Assembly (NCBI GenBank): GCA_003021705.1
Contig: PXRJ01000053.1
Span: 1-63,925 of the forward strand
Direction: 5' to 3'
Origin: Halobacteriales archaeon QS_3_64_16
GTDB lineage: Archaea > Halobacteriota > Halobacteria > Halobacteriales > Halococcaceae
Length of the DNA: 63,925 nucleotides
Shown here piece after piece: positions 18,503 to 26,675 of this stretch. The notes beneath the pieces are model-generated. The model made no database searches and was not told the DNA's origin. It saw only the letters and a list, made by a program, of their open reading frames with translations. Positions within the stretch are counted from its first letter, which is position 1; every line of letters begins with the position of its first letter. A program made the position numbers and the translations under genes.

Positions 18503-18724
18503 GCGCCCCTTTGTCGAACCACGCGAACAGTCCTGTTCGATGACGCTCTTTCGATCGTCTCTCGGTATCTCGTAGCACAATCGAGCGGCGGCCGGATACG
18601 CACCTTCTACACTCGCTCGGAAAATTTCCAGCAAAATCGTATTTGTTCCGTAGCAAAAGCAAATTATTACTAACCTCCGCTGAACGATAGCTTTTTGATC
18701 GGACCCCTATTAGAAATCTTCGCT

Positions 18725-18772
18725 ATGATGCGGGAAGGAGTCTCACACTGGAGGGAGGGCAACGACCGATGA
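18725..18772 (+). CDS. 15-codon upstream ORF overlapping the CHAT gene
   Basis: Reads MMREGVSHWREGNDR and stops with a TGA that overlaps the CHAT-protein ATG (ATGA). The upstream 100 bases are AT-rich, and a weak TATA-like ctttttgat lies about 30 bases before its ATG. It may be a translated leader that couples ribosomes into the CHAT gene, or simply the 5' UTR. There is no direct evidence for translation. Confidence 0.35.
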   Translation: MMREGVSHWREGNDR

Positions 18773-20985
18773 ACCAGTCGTTCGATGCGCTGGCCGACGG
18801 GCGAGGGGTGGGTGTTAGCGATCCGATCGAGCGCCGCCAGTACGAACTCCACACTCCCGATAGCGTCGAGCCCCGTCGGGTCCCGACCGATCGGTTCGCG
18901 TTCCCGGTCGACGACGCCGTCTCGATCGAGACCGAACGACTATCGCTCCCCCAGGTCGTCGCCGCCTACGTCCGGGACGGCGACGGCGAGATGGTCGCGG
19001 AAGCCGAACACTACGCTGATATCTCCCTTCCCGCGGGCCAGTACAGCGTCGAGCTCTGCACGCCGATCAAGCTCTATCTCCGCGTCGAGAGCGCCCTCGA
19101 AGTGAGTGCGGATACCGCGGAGATGACGCTCGTGTTCGATCCGGGTACGACAGTACTGATCGGCTCGCGCTCCCATCACGAGCACCCCGCCGCGACGATC
19201 ACCACCACCGACGACCCTCTCGACGTCATGACCGCGGTCTCCTACCTGGGATCGGCGCTCAAGACGACGAGCTGTGAGCGTTCCTATCCGACGCTCCGCG
19301 GGCATCCGCCGACTATCGAGGTCGGCGAGGAACTCGAGATCCCGCCCGAGTTAGAGCGCCCCGAGACGGGAATTCGGATCGAGGTGCCTACGGATCTCCC
19401 CTCGATTTTCGTCGTTGCCCCCCTTGCGTACTACCTCGGTGCGGAGGTCGTTTCCGGGAGCGTCCCGCGGATCCGTACCGACAGCGGTCTCGAGTACGTC
19501 CTGGATGGTCCCGATGGCTTCGAGGCTGAGGTCGAGCGCACGCTCAAACAGGTCTTCTTCCTGGATTGTCTTACCCGCACCGAGGGACTCTACAAGGTCG
19601 ACCTCCACGAGCGCCGGGCGGTCGCGTCGGTTCTCGACCTCGATTTCGGCGATCTCTACGGCGAACGACTTGCCGAACAGCTCGAGGCATACCTGGAAGT
19701 CCCCTTCGCACTCCTCGAGGAGCACGTCCCCCAGTGGAAGCTCACGACCTACGTCGCCCCGGAGATCGGAAACGCCGAGATGCTACCGTTCGTCGTGAAC
19801 GACCTCGCGGTCGTGAAGACCCCAGGGAGTATGACCGACGCCGAGTCGAGTTCGGGCACACAGGCCAGAGCCGTTGAGGAGTTCGTGCGCAGCGATGCTT
19901 CCGAATCCATGCGTGCCGGTGCGTTCACCCGGAGCGCGTCGGGCGCGACCGAGGACACGAGTACGGGTTCGGCCCCTGGCGTCGGTGCCGAGAGCGGTGT
20001 CGATACCCCGAGTCCGGCTCCGGCTTCGAGTTCGGGTCCGGCCCAGCGAAGTTCGTCCGAGACCCTCCCCGAGACCCCCTCGATCGTCGAACTCGAGGAG
20101 AGCGACTCGCTCGAACAGGCCTGGGTGGGCGAGGACGTTCCCCTGGGCGCGAGCAAGGCTACCGCGACGGCCTTCCGGAACAAGCTCGATCGCGAGGCGA
20201 CCGACGGCGACATCGCGATCACGGTGATCTGTAACGACGAAGAGATGCTCGACGAGCACGACGATGTCGCGGAGGTCTATGGCAATCGCGAGGAACTCCC
20301 CTTCGACGTACGGATGTACCGTGACCTCTCTACCGACCAGCTCAGGTTCGTGCTCGAGTCCGAGACCGACTTCCTGCACTACATCGGCCACATCGACGAG
20401 CGCGGTTTCGAGTGTACCGATGGGATGCTCGATGTCGCGGATCTCGATTCGGTCGGGGTCGATACCTTCCTCCTTAATGCCTGTCGGTCCTACCGACAGG
20501 GGATGAAGCTCATCGACCGCGGGGCGATCGCCGGCGTCGTGACCTTGGAGGACATCCTCGATAGCGGCGCGCTGCGGATCGGTCGGGCGATGGCTCGCCT
20601 GCTGAACCGTGGCTTCCCGATGCGTGCCGCCTTGAATATCGCGAGCGGCCAGAGCATCATCGGTAATCAGTATCTCGTCGTCGGCTACGGGAATATGGAT
20701 GTTACGCAGGCTGAAAGCGGAACTCCAGCAATCTTCGAGATCGAATCAAATGCTGATGATATGGAAGTGAGATTTCAGACATATCCTACTACTAACCGCG
20801 GCATTGGGAGTATGATATGCCCGCAGATCGAAGGAAACAATAATCACTTTTTATCGTGCGGAATGGTGGGACCGTTTACCATGGCGAAAGATGACATTAA
20901 GAAGTTTCTGTCTCTTGAAGTAGGTCCAGTTAGAGTCAATGGAGAGTTCACTTGGAGCGACCGAGTAGCCACCACCAAATTATAG
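18769..20985 (+). CDS. CHAT-domain (caspase-like) protein, haloarchaeal type
   Basis: Large cytosolic protein, 738 residues. Residues 1-355 form a beta-rich domain I do not recognise (SVELCTPIKLYLRVES, DPGTTVLIGSRSHHEHPA). Residues 365-450 are a Ser/Pro/Gly/Glu linker. Residues 455-640 look like a CHAT peptidase domain: FLHYIGHIDERGF with His541 and TFLLNACRSY with Cys572 give the expected His-Cys dyad, followed by IAGVVTLEDILDSG and GQSIIGNQYLVVGYG. The last 97 residues, from about nucleotide 20695, shift abruptly to AT-rich codons (many Asn, Ile, Lys), unlike the GC-rich body. CHAT proteins are caspase relatives used in defence and programmed proteolysis. The target is unknown. The start is supported by a purine-rich ggaggg and by the overlap with the upstream ORF. 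Confidence 0.75.
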   Translation: MNQSFDALADGRGVGVSDPIERRQYELHTPDSVEPRRVPTDRFAFPVDDAVSIETERLSLPQVVAAYVRDGDGEMVAEAEHYADISLPAGQYSVELCTPIKLYLRVESALEVSADTAEMTLVFDPGTTVLIGSRSHHEHPAATITTTDDPLDVMTAVSYLGSALKTTSCERSYPTLRGHPPTIEVGEELEIPPELERPETGIRIEVPTDLPSIFVVAPLAYYLGAEVVSGSVPRIRTDSGLEYVLDGPDGFEAEVERTLKQVFFLDCLTRTEGLYKVDLHERRAVASVLDLDFGDLYGERLAEQLEAYLEVPFALLEEHVPQWKLTTYVAPEIGNAEMLPFVVNDLAVVKTPGSMTDAESSSGTQARAVEEFVRSDASESMRAGAFTRSASGATEDTSTGSAPGVGAESGVDTPSPAPASSSGPAQRSSSETLPETPSIVELEESDSLEQAWVGEDVPLGASKATATAFRNKLDREATDGDIAITVICNDEEMLDEHDDVAEVYGNREELPFDVRMYRDLSTDQLRFVLESETDFLHYIGHIDERGFECTDGMLDVADLDSVGVDTFLLNACRSYRQGMKLIDRGAIAGVVTLEDILDSGALRIGRAMARLLNRGFPMRAALNIASGQSIIGNQYLVVGYGNMDVTQAESGTPAIFEIESNADDMEVRFQTYPTTNRGIGSMICPQIEGNNNHFLSCGMVGPFTMAKDDIKKFLSLEVGPVRVNGEFTWSDRVATTKL

Positions 20986-20994
20986 CTGTATTCG

Positions 20995-21027
20995 TAAGAG
21001 TCTCTTAATCACAGCTCAACTAAGAGA
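20995..21027 (+). terminator. Possible hairpin after the CHAT gene
   Basis: TAAGAG-T-CTCTTA is a near-perfect palindrome at 20995-21007, and a third copy, TAAGAGA, follows at 21021-21027, so CTCTTA can pair with either copy. It starts ten bases after the CHAT stop. It may end transcription or mark the recombination junction of the AT-rich segment. Weak evidence. Confidence 0.3.
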
Positions 21028-21111
21028 AGTGACCACTTACTACTGAACATCATATTTCTGAAACAATCAGCCAGCTAACGACCAAAGACCTCAGAATTAC
21101 TTTTCTGCTGC

Positions 21112-21246
21112 TTATGGACCCGAAGTCGTGCACAACCAAGCAGCCGATGTATTTCCTGCTTGACTGATTAGCAACAGCATCGTGAACAGTACGCCGGTCA
21201 TTCGCGGGTTCGCCGCTAGGTAGTCCCTGAGGGTGCTTTCGGACAT
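21112..21246 (-). CDS. 44-residue single-pass membrane peptide (DUF7503-like)
   Basis: Small gene facing the CHAT gene tail to tail. It starts MSESTLRDYLAANPRMTGVL, continues FTMLLLISQAGNTSAAW and ends CTTSGP. A charged, Pro-bearing N-terminus precedes one hydrophobic helix (about residues 17-30) ending in SQAG-NTSAA, like a signal or tail anchor. I recall a haloarchaeal family with the pattern YLxxNPRxxGxLFTxxxLxSQAG (DUF7503). A textbook TATA element lies 27-29 bases before ATG 21246, so the gene is probably expressed leaderless. Its place beside a CHAT protein suggests a functional pair, but that is inference. Confidence 0.72.
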   Translation of the reverse strand: MSESTLRDYLAANPRMTGVLFTMLLLISQAGNTSAAWLCTTSGP

Positions 21247-21272
21247 TGCAACCGATACTGTGTGGGATTGCA

Positions 21273-21280
21273 GTATAAAA
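21273..21280 (-). promoter_or_regulatory. TATA element of the 44-residue peptide gene
   Basis: The minus strand reads AATTTTATACTGC, centred about 30 bases before the ATG at 21246. It is a strong leaderless-type promoter and supports this small gene. Confidence 0.7.
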
Positions 21281-21600
21281 TTTTCTACGTAGATAGTGCA
21301 ACAAACTACATCTCCGGTGTTATCCACCTTCTTTAGTAACGGGTACGTCGTGCTACTTACCGTTCAGCCTGGTATAGCAAGCCCCCTCTTTTTTAATCTA
21401 CGTCAGACGCGCCGCTGACATGGGGGTTCGTAGGATCGGACGCGTTTCGATCCGGTTATCGCCTTGCCTCTCGCTCGCGAGTCGGCCTTCGAGTTCGCTG
21501 CTGAGAACTCGATGTCTAATCCACTTCTTTGGGAGAACGCTTCCCTGTCAGGAGTCGTGTCGATCGGAGACCGTCGGTCGCTGTCGGGCAGGAGCGCTCG
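21281..21600. other. Gene-free stretch between the membrane-peptide gene and the RHH gene
   Basis: About 320 bases. The left part (to about 21415) is AT-rich like the CHAT 3' end and carries a T6 run at 21389-21394. From 21420 composition returns to genome-typical GC. I see no gene; the frames here have no recognisable pattern. Confidence 0.5.
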
Positions 21601-21810
21601 CTATTGGAGGTAGCCCAGATCGCGCAGTTGGCTCGCGATCTCCTCGAACTCCGCTTCGGTCAGCTCGCCCCGGCGCTGGTGCTGGATGACGATGCTTCGC
21701 AGCAAGAACCGGACTAAGTCGCTCGTACTCTGGAAGCTCGTCCCCTCGATCGTCTCCTCGACGCGGTCGGCCAGGTCCTTCGGGATCGACACCGTCGTAT
21801 ACTCGGTCAT
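21601..21810 (-). CDS. Ribbon-helix-helix (CopG/Arc type) DNA-binding protein
   Basis: Likely transcription regulator, 69 residues. Seen: TEYTTVSIPKDLADRVEETI, the beta-strand and first helix of the ribbon-helix-helix fold, then STSDLVRFLLRSIVIQHQRR, the second helix, and a C-terminal LTEAEFEEIASQLRDLGYL helix. This is the usual haloarchaeal RHH form, with no attached effector domain. ATG 21810 is chosen because the fold begins right after it; a GTCTATTCC element about 26 bases upstream could be the TATA box. No toxin partner is next door, so an antitoxin role has no support here. Confidence 0.85.
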   Translation of the reverse strand: MTEYTTVSIPKDLADRVEETIEGTSFQSTSDLVRFLLRSIVIQHQRRGELTEAEFEEIASQLRDLGYLQ

Positions 21811-21932
21811 AGAAGCACGAGGCCGGCCCGCGGAATAGACCTTCTGTCTCCGACCACCACGACCACCGGCGATCCGGGTATGCTGAGCGCGAGAACGCAG
21901 TCTTTTCCGCGGTCGGGCGTTTGCCTCCCTCA

Positions 21933-22259
21933 ATGGCCGCACGCCCCCCACCGGACACGGACGACGAACCGGACAGCATCGAGTTCGGCATCGCCACGCT
22001 CGACGCCCGTCTCGATCGTGCTGACTTCTCCTTTCCCGCCGACAGCGAGACGATCGTCGGTGCCGTTGCGAACACCGACGTCCCCTACGACGCCGCCGGA
22101 AGCACGATTCCCCTCGCTGAGGCGATCGACCGTACTGGAACGGACCATTTCGAATCCGAACGCCAGTTACTCAACGAACTCTACCCGGTCTTCGAGGCGG
22201 AACGCCAGTCACGTTCGAGCGGTGTGTTCGGTCAGCTCCGGTCGCTACTGCCGTTCTAG
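21933..22259 (+). CDS. Haloarchaeal protein resembling DUF5789
   Basis: Protein of 108 residues. Seen: SIEFGIATLDARLDRADFSF, then ADSETIVGAVANTDVPYDAA, STIPLAEAIDRTGTDHF and a final helical RQLLNELYPVFEAERQ. This pattern (a strand, then a helix ending in PYD or similar, then LxEALExxxxxxFES) resembles DUF5789-type haloarchaeal proteins; I hold the family name loosely. ATG 21933 fits the family start. It is divergent from the RHH gene, so both could share a control region at 21811-21932. Function unknown. Confidence 0.6.
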   Translation: MAARPPPDTDDEPDSIEFGIATLDARLDRADFSFPADSETIVGAVANTDVPYDAAGSTIPLAEAIDRTGTDHFESERQLLNELYPVFEAERQSRSSGVFGQLRSLLPF

Positions 22260-22371
22260 CTCGCCAGGACGCCCCGTTCGGCGGGGAACGAACGGCTCGG
22301 TTCCCGGCAGGAAAGTCAGGATTCGGCATCATCCACCTCGATCCCGACCCCGTCTTGGTCGGTCGATCGCT

Positions 22372-23466
22372 TCACTCGTCCGCTGTGCCGCCGTCCGAAG
22401 CCGCCTCGACGTTCGCCTCCTCGTCGCTTCTCTCTCGGTTCTCCCGATTGCCCACCATCGTCGATGTTCGATCGTCCGTGAGCGTCCCGTCGCTTCTCTC
22501 GGGTCCCGAACGCGGCGATCTGCTGGTGGGTCCCGGCGAGTAGCCGGTGATCTCCTCTAAGCGTCGGGTCTGCTCGCGATTGAGCGTCACGATCATGTCC
22601 GAGAGAACGCCGAACATTAGCAGTTGAACGCCAAACAGGATGGCAAACGCAGAAACCACTGCGAACACCTCGTGGGAGATCCCTCGAGTAACGTACTCGA
22701 TGCCGACGTACGCGCCGACGAGAACGCCGAAGACAGTGCTCAGCGATCCGACACTCCCGAAGTAAAACAGGGGGTTGTGCGTTTTCGCGAGCCGGTAGAG
22801 GGTAACGAGGATCTTCCCGCCGTCGCGGACGGGTCTGAGGTTCGTCTCCGAGCCGTCGGGGCGCGCTCGGTAGCTGATCGGGACGACCGCGGTCCTCACC
22901 CCGTGTTTCACGCACTCGACGGAGAGTTCGGTCTCGATCCCGAAGCCACTCGCCGAGAGGTGACACCGCTTCGCGGACTCGCGGGTAAAGGCCCGGTAGC
23001 CACTCAGTACGTCCTCCAAGTCCTGGCCGTGGATGTAGCTAAAGGCGCGGTTGATCAGCCCGTTGCCCAGACCGTTGAAGCGGGTCATCGCGCCGGCGTC
23101 CATGTCGGCATACCGGTCGCCGATCACGTGCTCGGCGACACCTGAAAGGAGGGGTTCGAGCAGGGCGTCGGCGTCCTCCGGTCGGTAGGTGCCGTCGCCG
23201 TCGACCATCAGGATGTAGGGTTTCTCGGCGAGGGAGATCCCTTCCCTCACTGCTTGGCCTTTCCCGCGGCCCCGTCCTCGGCCGGACTGTTCGACGACTC
23301 GAGCGCCAGTAGCGTGGGCGACCTCGCGGGTGCCGTCGGTCGAGTGGCCGTCGACGACCAGGATCTCCTCGAAGCCCGCCTCGCGAAACCCCTCGACGAC
23401 CGCGCCGATCGTCGCCGCCTCCTCGTAAGTCGGGACGAGCACACAGACGTCCTCACGACCGGCCAT
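22372..23466 (-). CDS. aglJ: Dolichyl-phosphate hexosyltransferase, AglJ type
   Basis: Family 2 glycosyltransferase that loads the first sugar on dolichol phosphate for N-glycosylation; 364 residues. Seen: VCVLVPTYEEAATIGAVVEG, LVVDGHSTDGTREVAH, the DxD metal motif in MVDGDGTYRPEDAD, IHGQDLEDVLSGYRAFTRES, ETELSVECVKHGVR, then two membrane helices (about residues 235-305) ending in LLMFGVLSDMIVTLNREQ. The last 60 residues are a disordered acidic tail. ATG 23466 is chosen since the family starts just before VCVLVPTYEE. It sits at the left edge of the glycosylation island with aglB at the right, as I recall for Haloferax. A plain dolichyl-phosphate glucosyltransferase is the alternative. Confidence 0.85.
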   Translation of the reverse strand: MAGREDVCVLVPTYEEAATIGAVVEGFREAGFEEILVVDGHSTDGTREVAHATGARVVEQSGRGRGRGKGQAVREGISLAEKPYILMVDGDGTYRPEDADALLEPLLSGVAEHVIGDRYADMDAGAMTRFNGLGNGLINRAFSYIHGQDLEDVLSGYRAFTRESAKRCHLSASGFGIETELSVECVKHGVRTAVVPISYRARPDGSETNLRPVRDGGKILVTLYRLAKTHNPLFYFGSVGSLSTVFGVLVGAYVGIEYVTRGISHEVFAVVSAFAILFGVQLLMFGVLSDMIVTLNREQTRRLEEITGYSPGPTSRSPRSGPERSDGTLTDDRTSTMVGNRENRERSDEEANVEAASDGGTADE

Positions 23467-23638
23467 TATTCGTTCTTCGTGGTTCGGCCCGCAAAAACCT
23501 TCCACTATTCGGGATCTACGCCGACGGTAGCTCCTCTCCCACACGGGGGGCACGGGCCGAGTACCCATCCTACCCGACTACCGAGACCGCCACCGGCCGA
23601 AAGCTATTCCCTCCCTGTCGGGAACGGAGTCGGCGAAC

Positions 23639-23804
23639 TCACCGCTCGGCGCGCTCCTCGCTCAATCGCTCCCGGATCTCGACACAGCCACAGCCGTCCT
23701 CGATATCCTCGATGCCCTCGAACCAGCGTCGACAACCCAACGCCGGCCCGTTCGGATCGATCGACCCGCTCGTTCGCCGTCTCGGCCGGGTTCGATTCGG
23801 TCAT
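23639..23804 (-). pseudogene. Small Cys-containing haloarchaeal protein with a +1 frameshift
   Basis: Short gene of about 55 codons. From ATG 23804 the frame gives MTESNPAETANERVDRSERA; the +1 frame then gives GCRRWFEGIEDIEDGCGCVE and IRERLSEERAER before a TGA at 23639-23641. The second part has the strong look of a conserved haloarchaeal motif (CRxFEGIEDIxDGCGCVEI), with three or four Cys that could bind metal. The first frame continues as a basic, nonsense-like tail, so the join is probably around 23741-23750. Removing one base restores one protein of 54 residues. Family not recognised by name. Confidence 0.55.
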
Positions 23805-23901
23805 CGTCTCTGCTGTCTACCGGCACTATCGCACAAGAACTCTATCCTATGCGAAACGATCTCAATTAAGTACTTGACACTTCGATCGAAAGAGTCTAGC
23901 G

Positions 23902-24999
23902 ATGCGAGCGTTGTACCTCACCGAGGAGCCGATTCGGTTCGAAGCAGCGATGACTCGCGGTGGGGCGATCCACGTTCGGAACGTACTCGAGGGCCTCCGC
24001 GAGCGGGGTCACGACGTTCGTCTCCTCGACTGGAACCGTTCGCCCGAACGGCCCTATCAACACTCGATCGCGCCGCGATCGCGGTTCGTCGACGGTCCGC
24101 TCCGAACGTTCCGTCGAGCGGTCGCGATCGGTCGGCGAGAGTCGCTCGACGTGCTCGTCTCGAAGACCAGAAAGACCTACCTGCCGGGGTTGGCGGCCGC
24201 GCGGGTGCTCGGGGTTCCCCATGTCGTCCACGTCGGCTCGACGCTCGGTGCCGTCGGCGGCGGGCTCGGTGCCCGGATCGACGCCCACTCGGTCGAAACA
24301 CGGCTGCGCGCGCCTCACGACGCCTATCTCGTCGTCTGCGAGCTGATCGCCGATCAGCTGCGAGCGCGGGGCGTCGGCGGTCGGATCTTCACTGTGGGCA
24401 ACGCCGTCGATTCCGACCGGTTCCGACCGGACATCGATAGCGGGGGTTTCGAGGACCGGGTCGCCGGCTTCGAGGAGGATGAGTTGTGTCTCGGGTACAT
24501 CGGCGGCCTGCACGGGTACAAGGGCGTCTTCGATCTCGCCGCCGCGATCGAGCGGTGTGGAGCGCCGGTCGGCCTGCTCGTCGCCGGGGACGGCCCGGCA
24601 CGCGCGCGCCTCGAAGCACGCCTCGGCGATCGGGCACACTTCCTCGGTTCGGTGGCCTACGAGCGGATGCCCGCGGTCTACGCCGCGATGGACGTCTGTG
24701 TACTTCCCTCCCATACCGAAGGGTTGCCTCGCGTCATGCTCGAAGCCCAGGCCGCGGAAACACCCGTGATCGCGACGCGGGTCGGTGGCGTTCCGGAGGT
24801 GATCGCCGACGGCGAGACGGGGCTTCTCTGTTCGCCCCACGCACCCGCCGAACTGGCCGCCGCGATCGAGACGCTGGCCGGGGACGCCGGCGAACGGAGC
24901 CGGGCAGTCGAGACGAACCGTACCTGGGCGAACCTGTACGATCGGTACGAGCGGGCGCTGACGGCAGTCGTACAGAGAGGGTATCGAGAGAGTCGATGA
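23902..24999 (+). CDS. Glycosyltransferase family 4 (GT-B fold)
   Basis: Retaining sugar transferase, 365 residues, probably adding a sugar to the lipid-linked glycan on the cytosolic side. Seen: AMTRGGAIHVRNVLEGLRER (acceptor side), SKTRKTYLPGLAAARVLGVP, HDAYLVVCELIADQLRARG, TVGNAVDSDRFRPD, LGYIGGLHGYKGVFDLAAAI, FLGSVAYERMPAVYAAMDVC, and the donor-binding E-x7-E in SHTEGLPRVMLEAQAAETP. A C-terminal ETGLLCSPHAPAELAAAI completes the fold. It is the first gene of the plus-strand module; the flippase follows after 103 bases. Sugar specificity cannot be read. Confidence 0.87.
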   Translation: MRALYLTEEPIRFEAAMTRGGAIHVRNVLEGLRERGHDVRLLDWNRSPERPYQHSIAPRSRFVDGPLRTFRRAVAIGRRESLDVLVSKTRKTYLPGLAAARVLGVPHVVHVGSTLGAVGGGLGARIDAHSVETRLRAPHDAYLVVCELIADQLRARGVGGRIFTVGNAVDSDRFRPDIDSGGFEDRVAGFEEDELCLGYIGGLHGYKGVFDLAAAIERCGAPVGLLVAGDGPARARLEARLGDRAHFLGSVAYERMPAVYAAMDVCVLPSHTEGLPRVMLEAQAAETPVIATRVGGVPEVIADGETGLLCSPHAPAELAAAIETLAGDAGERSRAVETNRTWANLYDRYERALTAVVQRGYRESR

Positions 25000-25102
25000 T
25001 AGCTCAGAGAACGAACCGAGCGCTTCGGGATACGTTACACTCAATCGAAATGTCGTGTGACCAGCACGCTCGACTTCTCAGCGGGGCGAGCGGTGGGCGC
25101 GG

Positions 25103-26629
25103 ATGAGCCGAGATCGAAATCAAGCCGTCCGAGACATCGTAAAGGGAGCGAGTGTCGTCTCTATTGGTCTCTTCGTAGAACTCCTGATCGCCTTCATTGC
25201 ACAGGTCATAGCGGCCAGATATCTCTCGGTGACTGGCTTTGGCAGCCTGATAACCGGAACCGCATTTCTTAACGTGGGGGCCATTGTCGCAGGGCTCGGC
25301 CTCGGTTCAGGCCTGACCAGATACCTCCCGCGGGTAGACGAACCGAGCAAACGTTCGATCGTAGAAGTTACCGTTGGAATCACGGCTCTCATGTCGTTCG
25401 CTCTTGGAGTCGTGTTGGCACTCCATGCGGAGTTTATCGGTACAGTAGTGTTCAATGATCCGTCGGTAGTGACGAGTATCGCAATATTCTCCGCTGCCAT
25501 TCCCTTTGCGGCGCTTCTAAACGTTTCTATCGGTGGGATACGTGGCCAACAGAACTCCCGATACCGGGTATATGTCAAGAACATCCTCCAGCCCTCGCTT
25601 CGATTCGTTCTCCTGATCGTCGCTATCGCGCTGGGACTCGACCAGACCGGGATTGCAGGGGCGTACGCACTACCGTACGTCGCAAGCGCGCTCATCGCTC
25701 TCGTCTTGCTCTATCGAACGCTACCGGCCGCTCGTGGATCGTTCGACCGTGATCTCACGATCGATATGACACGCTATTCGCTTCCGTTCACTCTCTCCGA
25801 TCTCGCCGGTTTCGTCTACAGAAGCATCGACGTCTTCCTCGTTCTTCGTTTTTTAGGTAGTGCAGCCGTGGGAACGTACGGTATCGCCTACGCCGCCGTG
25901 AGCTTCATGGGCGTGTTCTCGACGGCGTTCAACTACCTCGCCTCACCTGTTGCCAGCGAACTCGAAAAAAACGACACCGCCAGCGTCGTGATAGGTACGT
26001 TCCGATCGATCACTAGATGGCTCGTTATCGCGAGCGCCTGTGCGCTCATCCCTCTCGGTGTGTTCGCGAGCGAATTCATTGCCGGTATCTACGGGAGCGA
26101 GTACGTTGGTGGCAGCACGGCGCTCGTGATACTAGCGATCGGCTTCGCGATCAAGAATGTCCTGAGCGTTCACGGTCCCATATTAGAGGCGCTCGGCCGG
26201 TCGAAAGAACTCTCGTTCAATTCCGTGGTCGCCGCGGTATCGAATGTCCTCTTGAACGTCGCACTGATTCCGTCGTTCGGAATAGTCGGCGCGGCAGTTG
26301 CGACGGTCCTCGCATTTCTCGTCAGGGACGGACTCGCAGTCTGGCAGGTCTATCGCTACCTCGGTACGGTCCCCGTGACTCGCGAATCTCTCGGTCCGGC
26401 TCTCCTCGCAGTTCCGTTCCTGTTCCTGCTGGCTCTCGTCGCTGATAGCGTCCCGATCTCGTTGTTCTGGCTACTCAGTGTGACAACGGTCGCGGCACTC
26501 CTGTACGTGAGCGGTGTATTGGTACTATTCGGACTGTCCGAAACGGAGGTAATGATCGTCCGCTCCATCGAAGAGAAATACGGGCTTGATCTCGGGCCGG
26601 TAGACCCGATCATCGATCGGCTTTCCTGA
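25103..26629 (+). CDS. Oligosaccharide flippase (MOP/Wzx-like)
   Basis: Multi-pass membrane protein of 508 residues, about 14 helices, from the polysaccharide-export (MATE/MOP) superfamily. It should move lipid-linked glycan across the membrane. Seen: KGASVVSIGLFVELLIAFIA, the YLSVTGFGSLITGTA first loop, GLGLGSGLTRYLPR, and RSIDVFLVLRFLGSAAVGTY. Its C-terminus (EVMIVRSIEEKYGLDLGPVD) matches the second flippase at 32876-34426 (EVMLVLSIEERLGVDLGPLK), so the two are paralogues. It sits between a GT4 gene and an alkaline-phosphatase-superfamily gene. AglR is the Haloferax parallel, but I cannot assign which glycan it carries. Confidence 0.87.
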   Translation: MSRDRNQAVRDIVKGASVVSIGLFVELLIAFIAQVIAARYLSVTGFGSLITGTAFLNVGAIVAGLGLGSGLTRYLPRVDEPSKRSIVEVTVGITALMSFALGVVLALHAEFIGTVVFNDPSVVTSIAIFSAAIPFAALLNVSIGGIRGQQNSRYRVYVKNILQPSLRFVLLIVAIALGLDQTGIAGAYALPYVASALIALVLLYRTLPAARGSFDRDLTIDMTRYSLPFTLSDLAGFVYRSIDVFLVLRFLGSAAVGTYGIAYAAVSFMGVFSTAFNYLASPVASELEKNDTASVVIGTFRSITRWLVIASACALIPLGVFASEFIAGIYGSEYVGGSTALVILAIGFAIKNVLSVHGPILEALGRSKELSFNSVVAAVSNVLLNVALIPSFGIVGAAVATVLAFLVRDGLAVWQVYRYLGTVPVTRESLGPALLAVPFLFLLALVADSVPISLFWLLSVTTVAALLYVSGVLVLFGLSETEVMIVRSIEEKYGLDLGPVDPIIDRLS

Positions 26630-26675
26630 CTGGCTTAATAGATAGTTACTTAATCATGAAATAAGAACGATCGAT

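Noticed and set aside
21601-21810. Toxin-antitoxin pair with the RHH protein as antitoxin
   Set aside because: No toxin-like gene (PIN, RelE, HEPN) lies next to it; the divergent neighbour resembles DUF5789.
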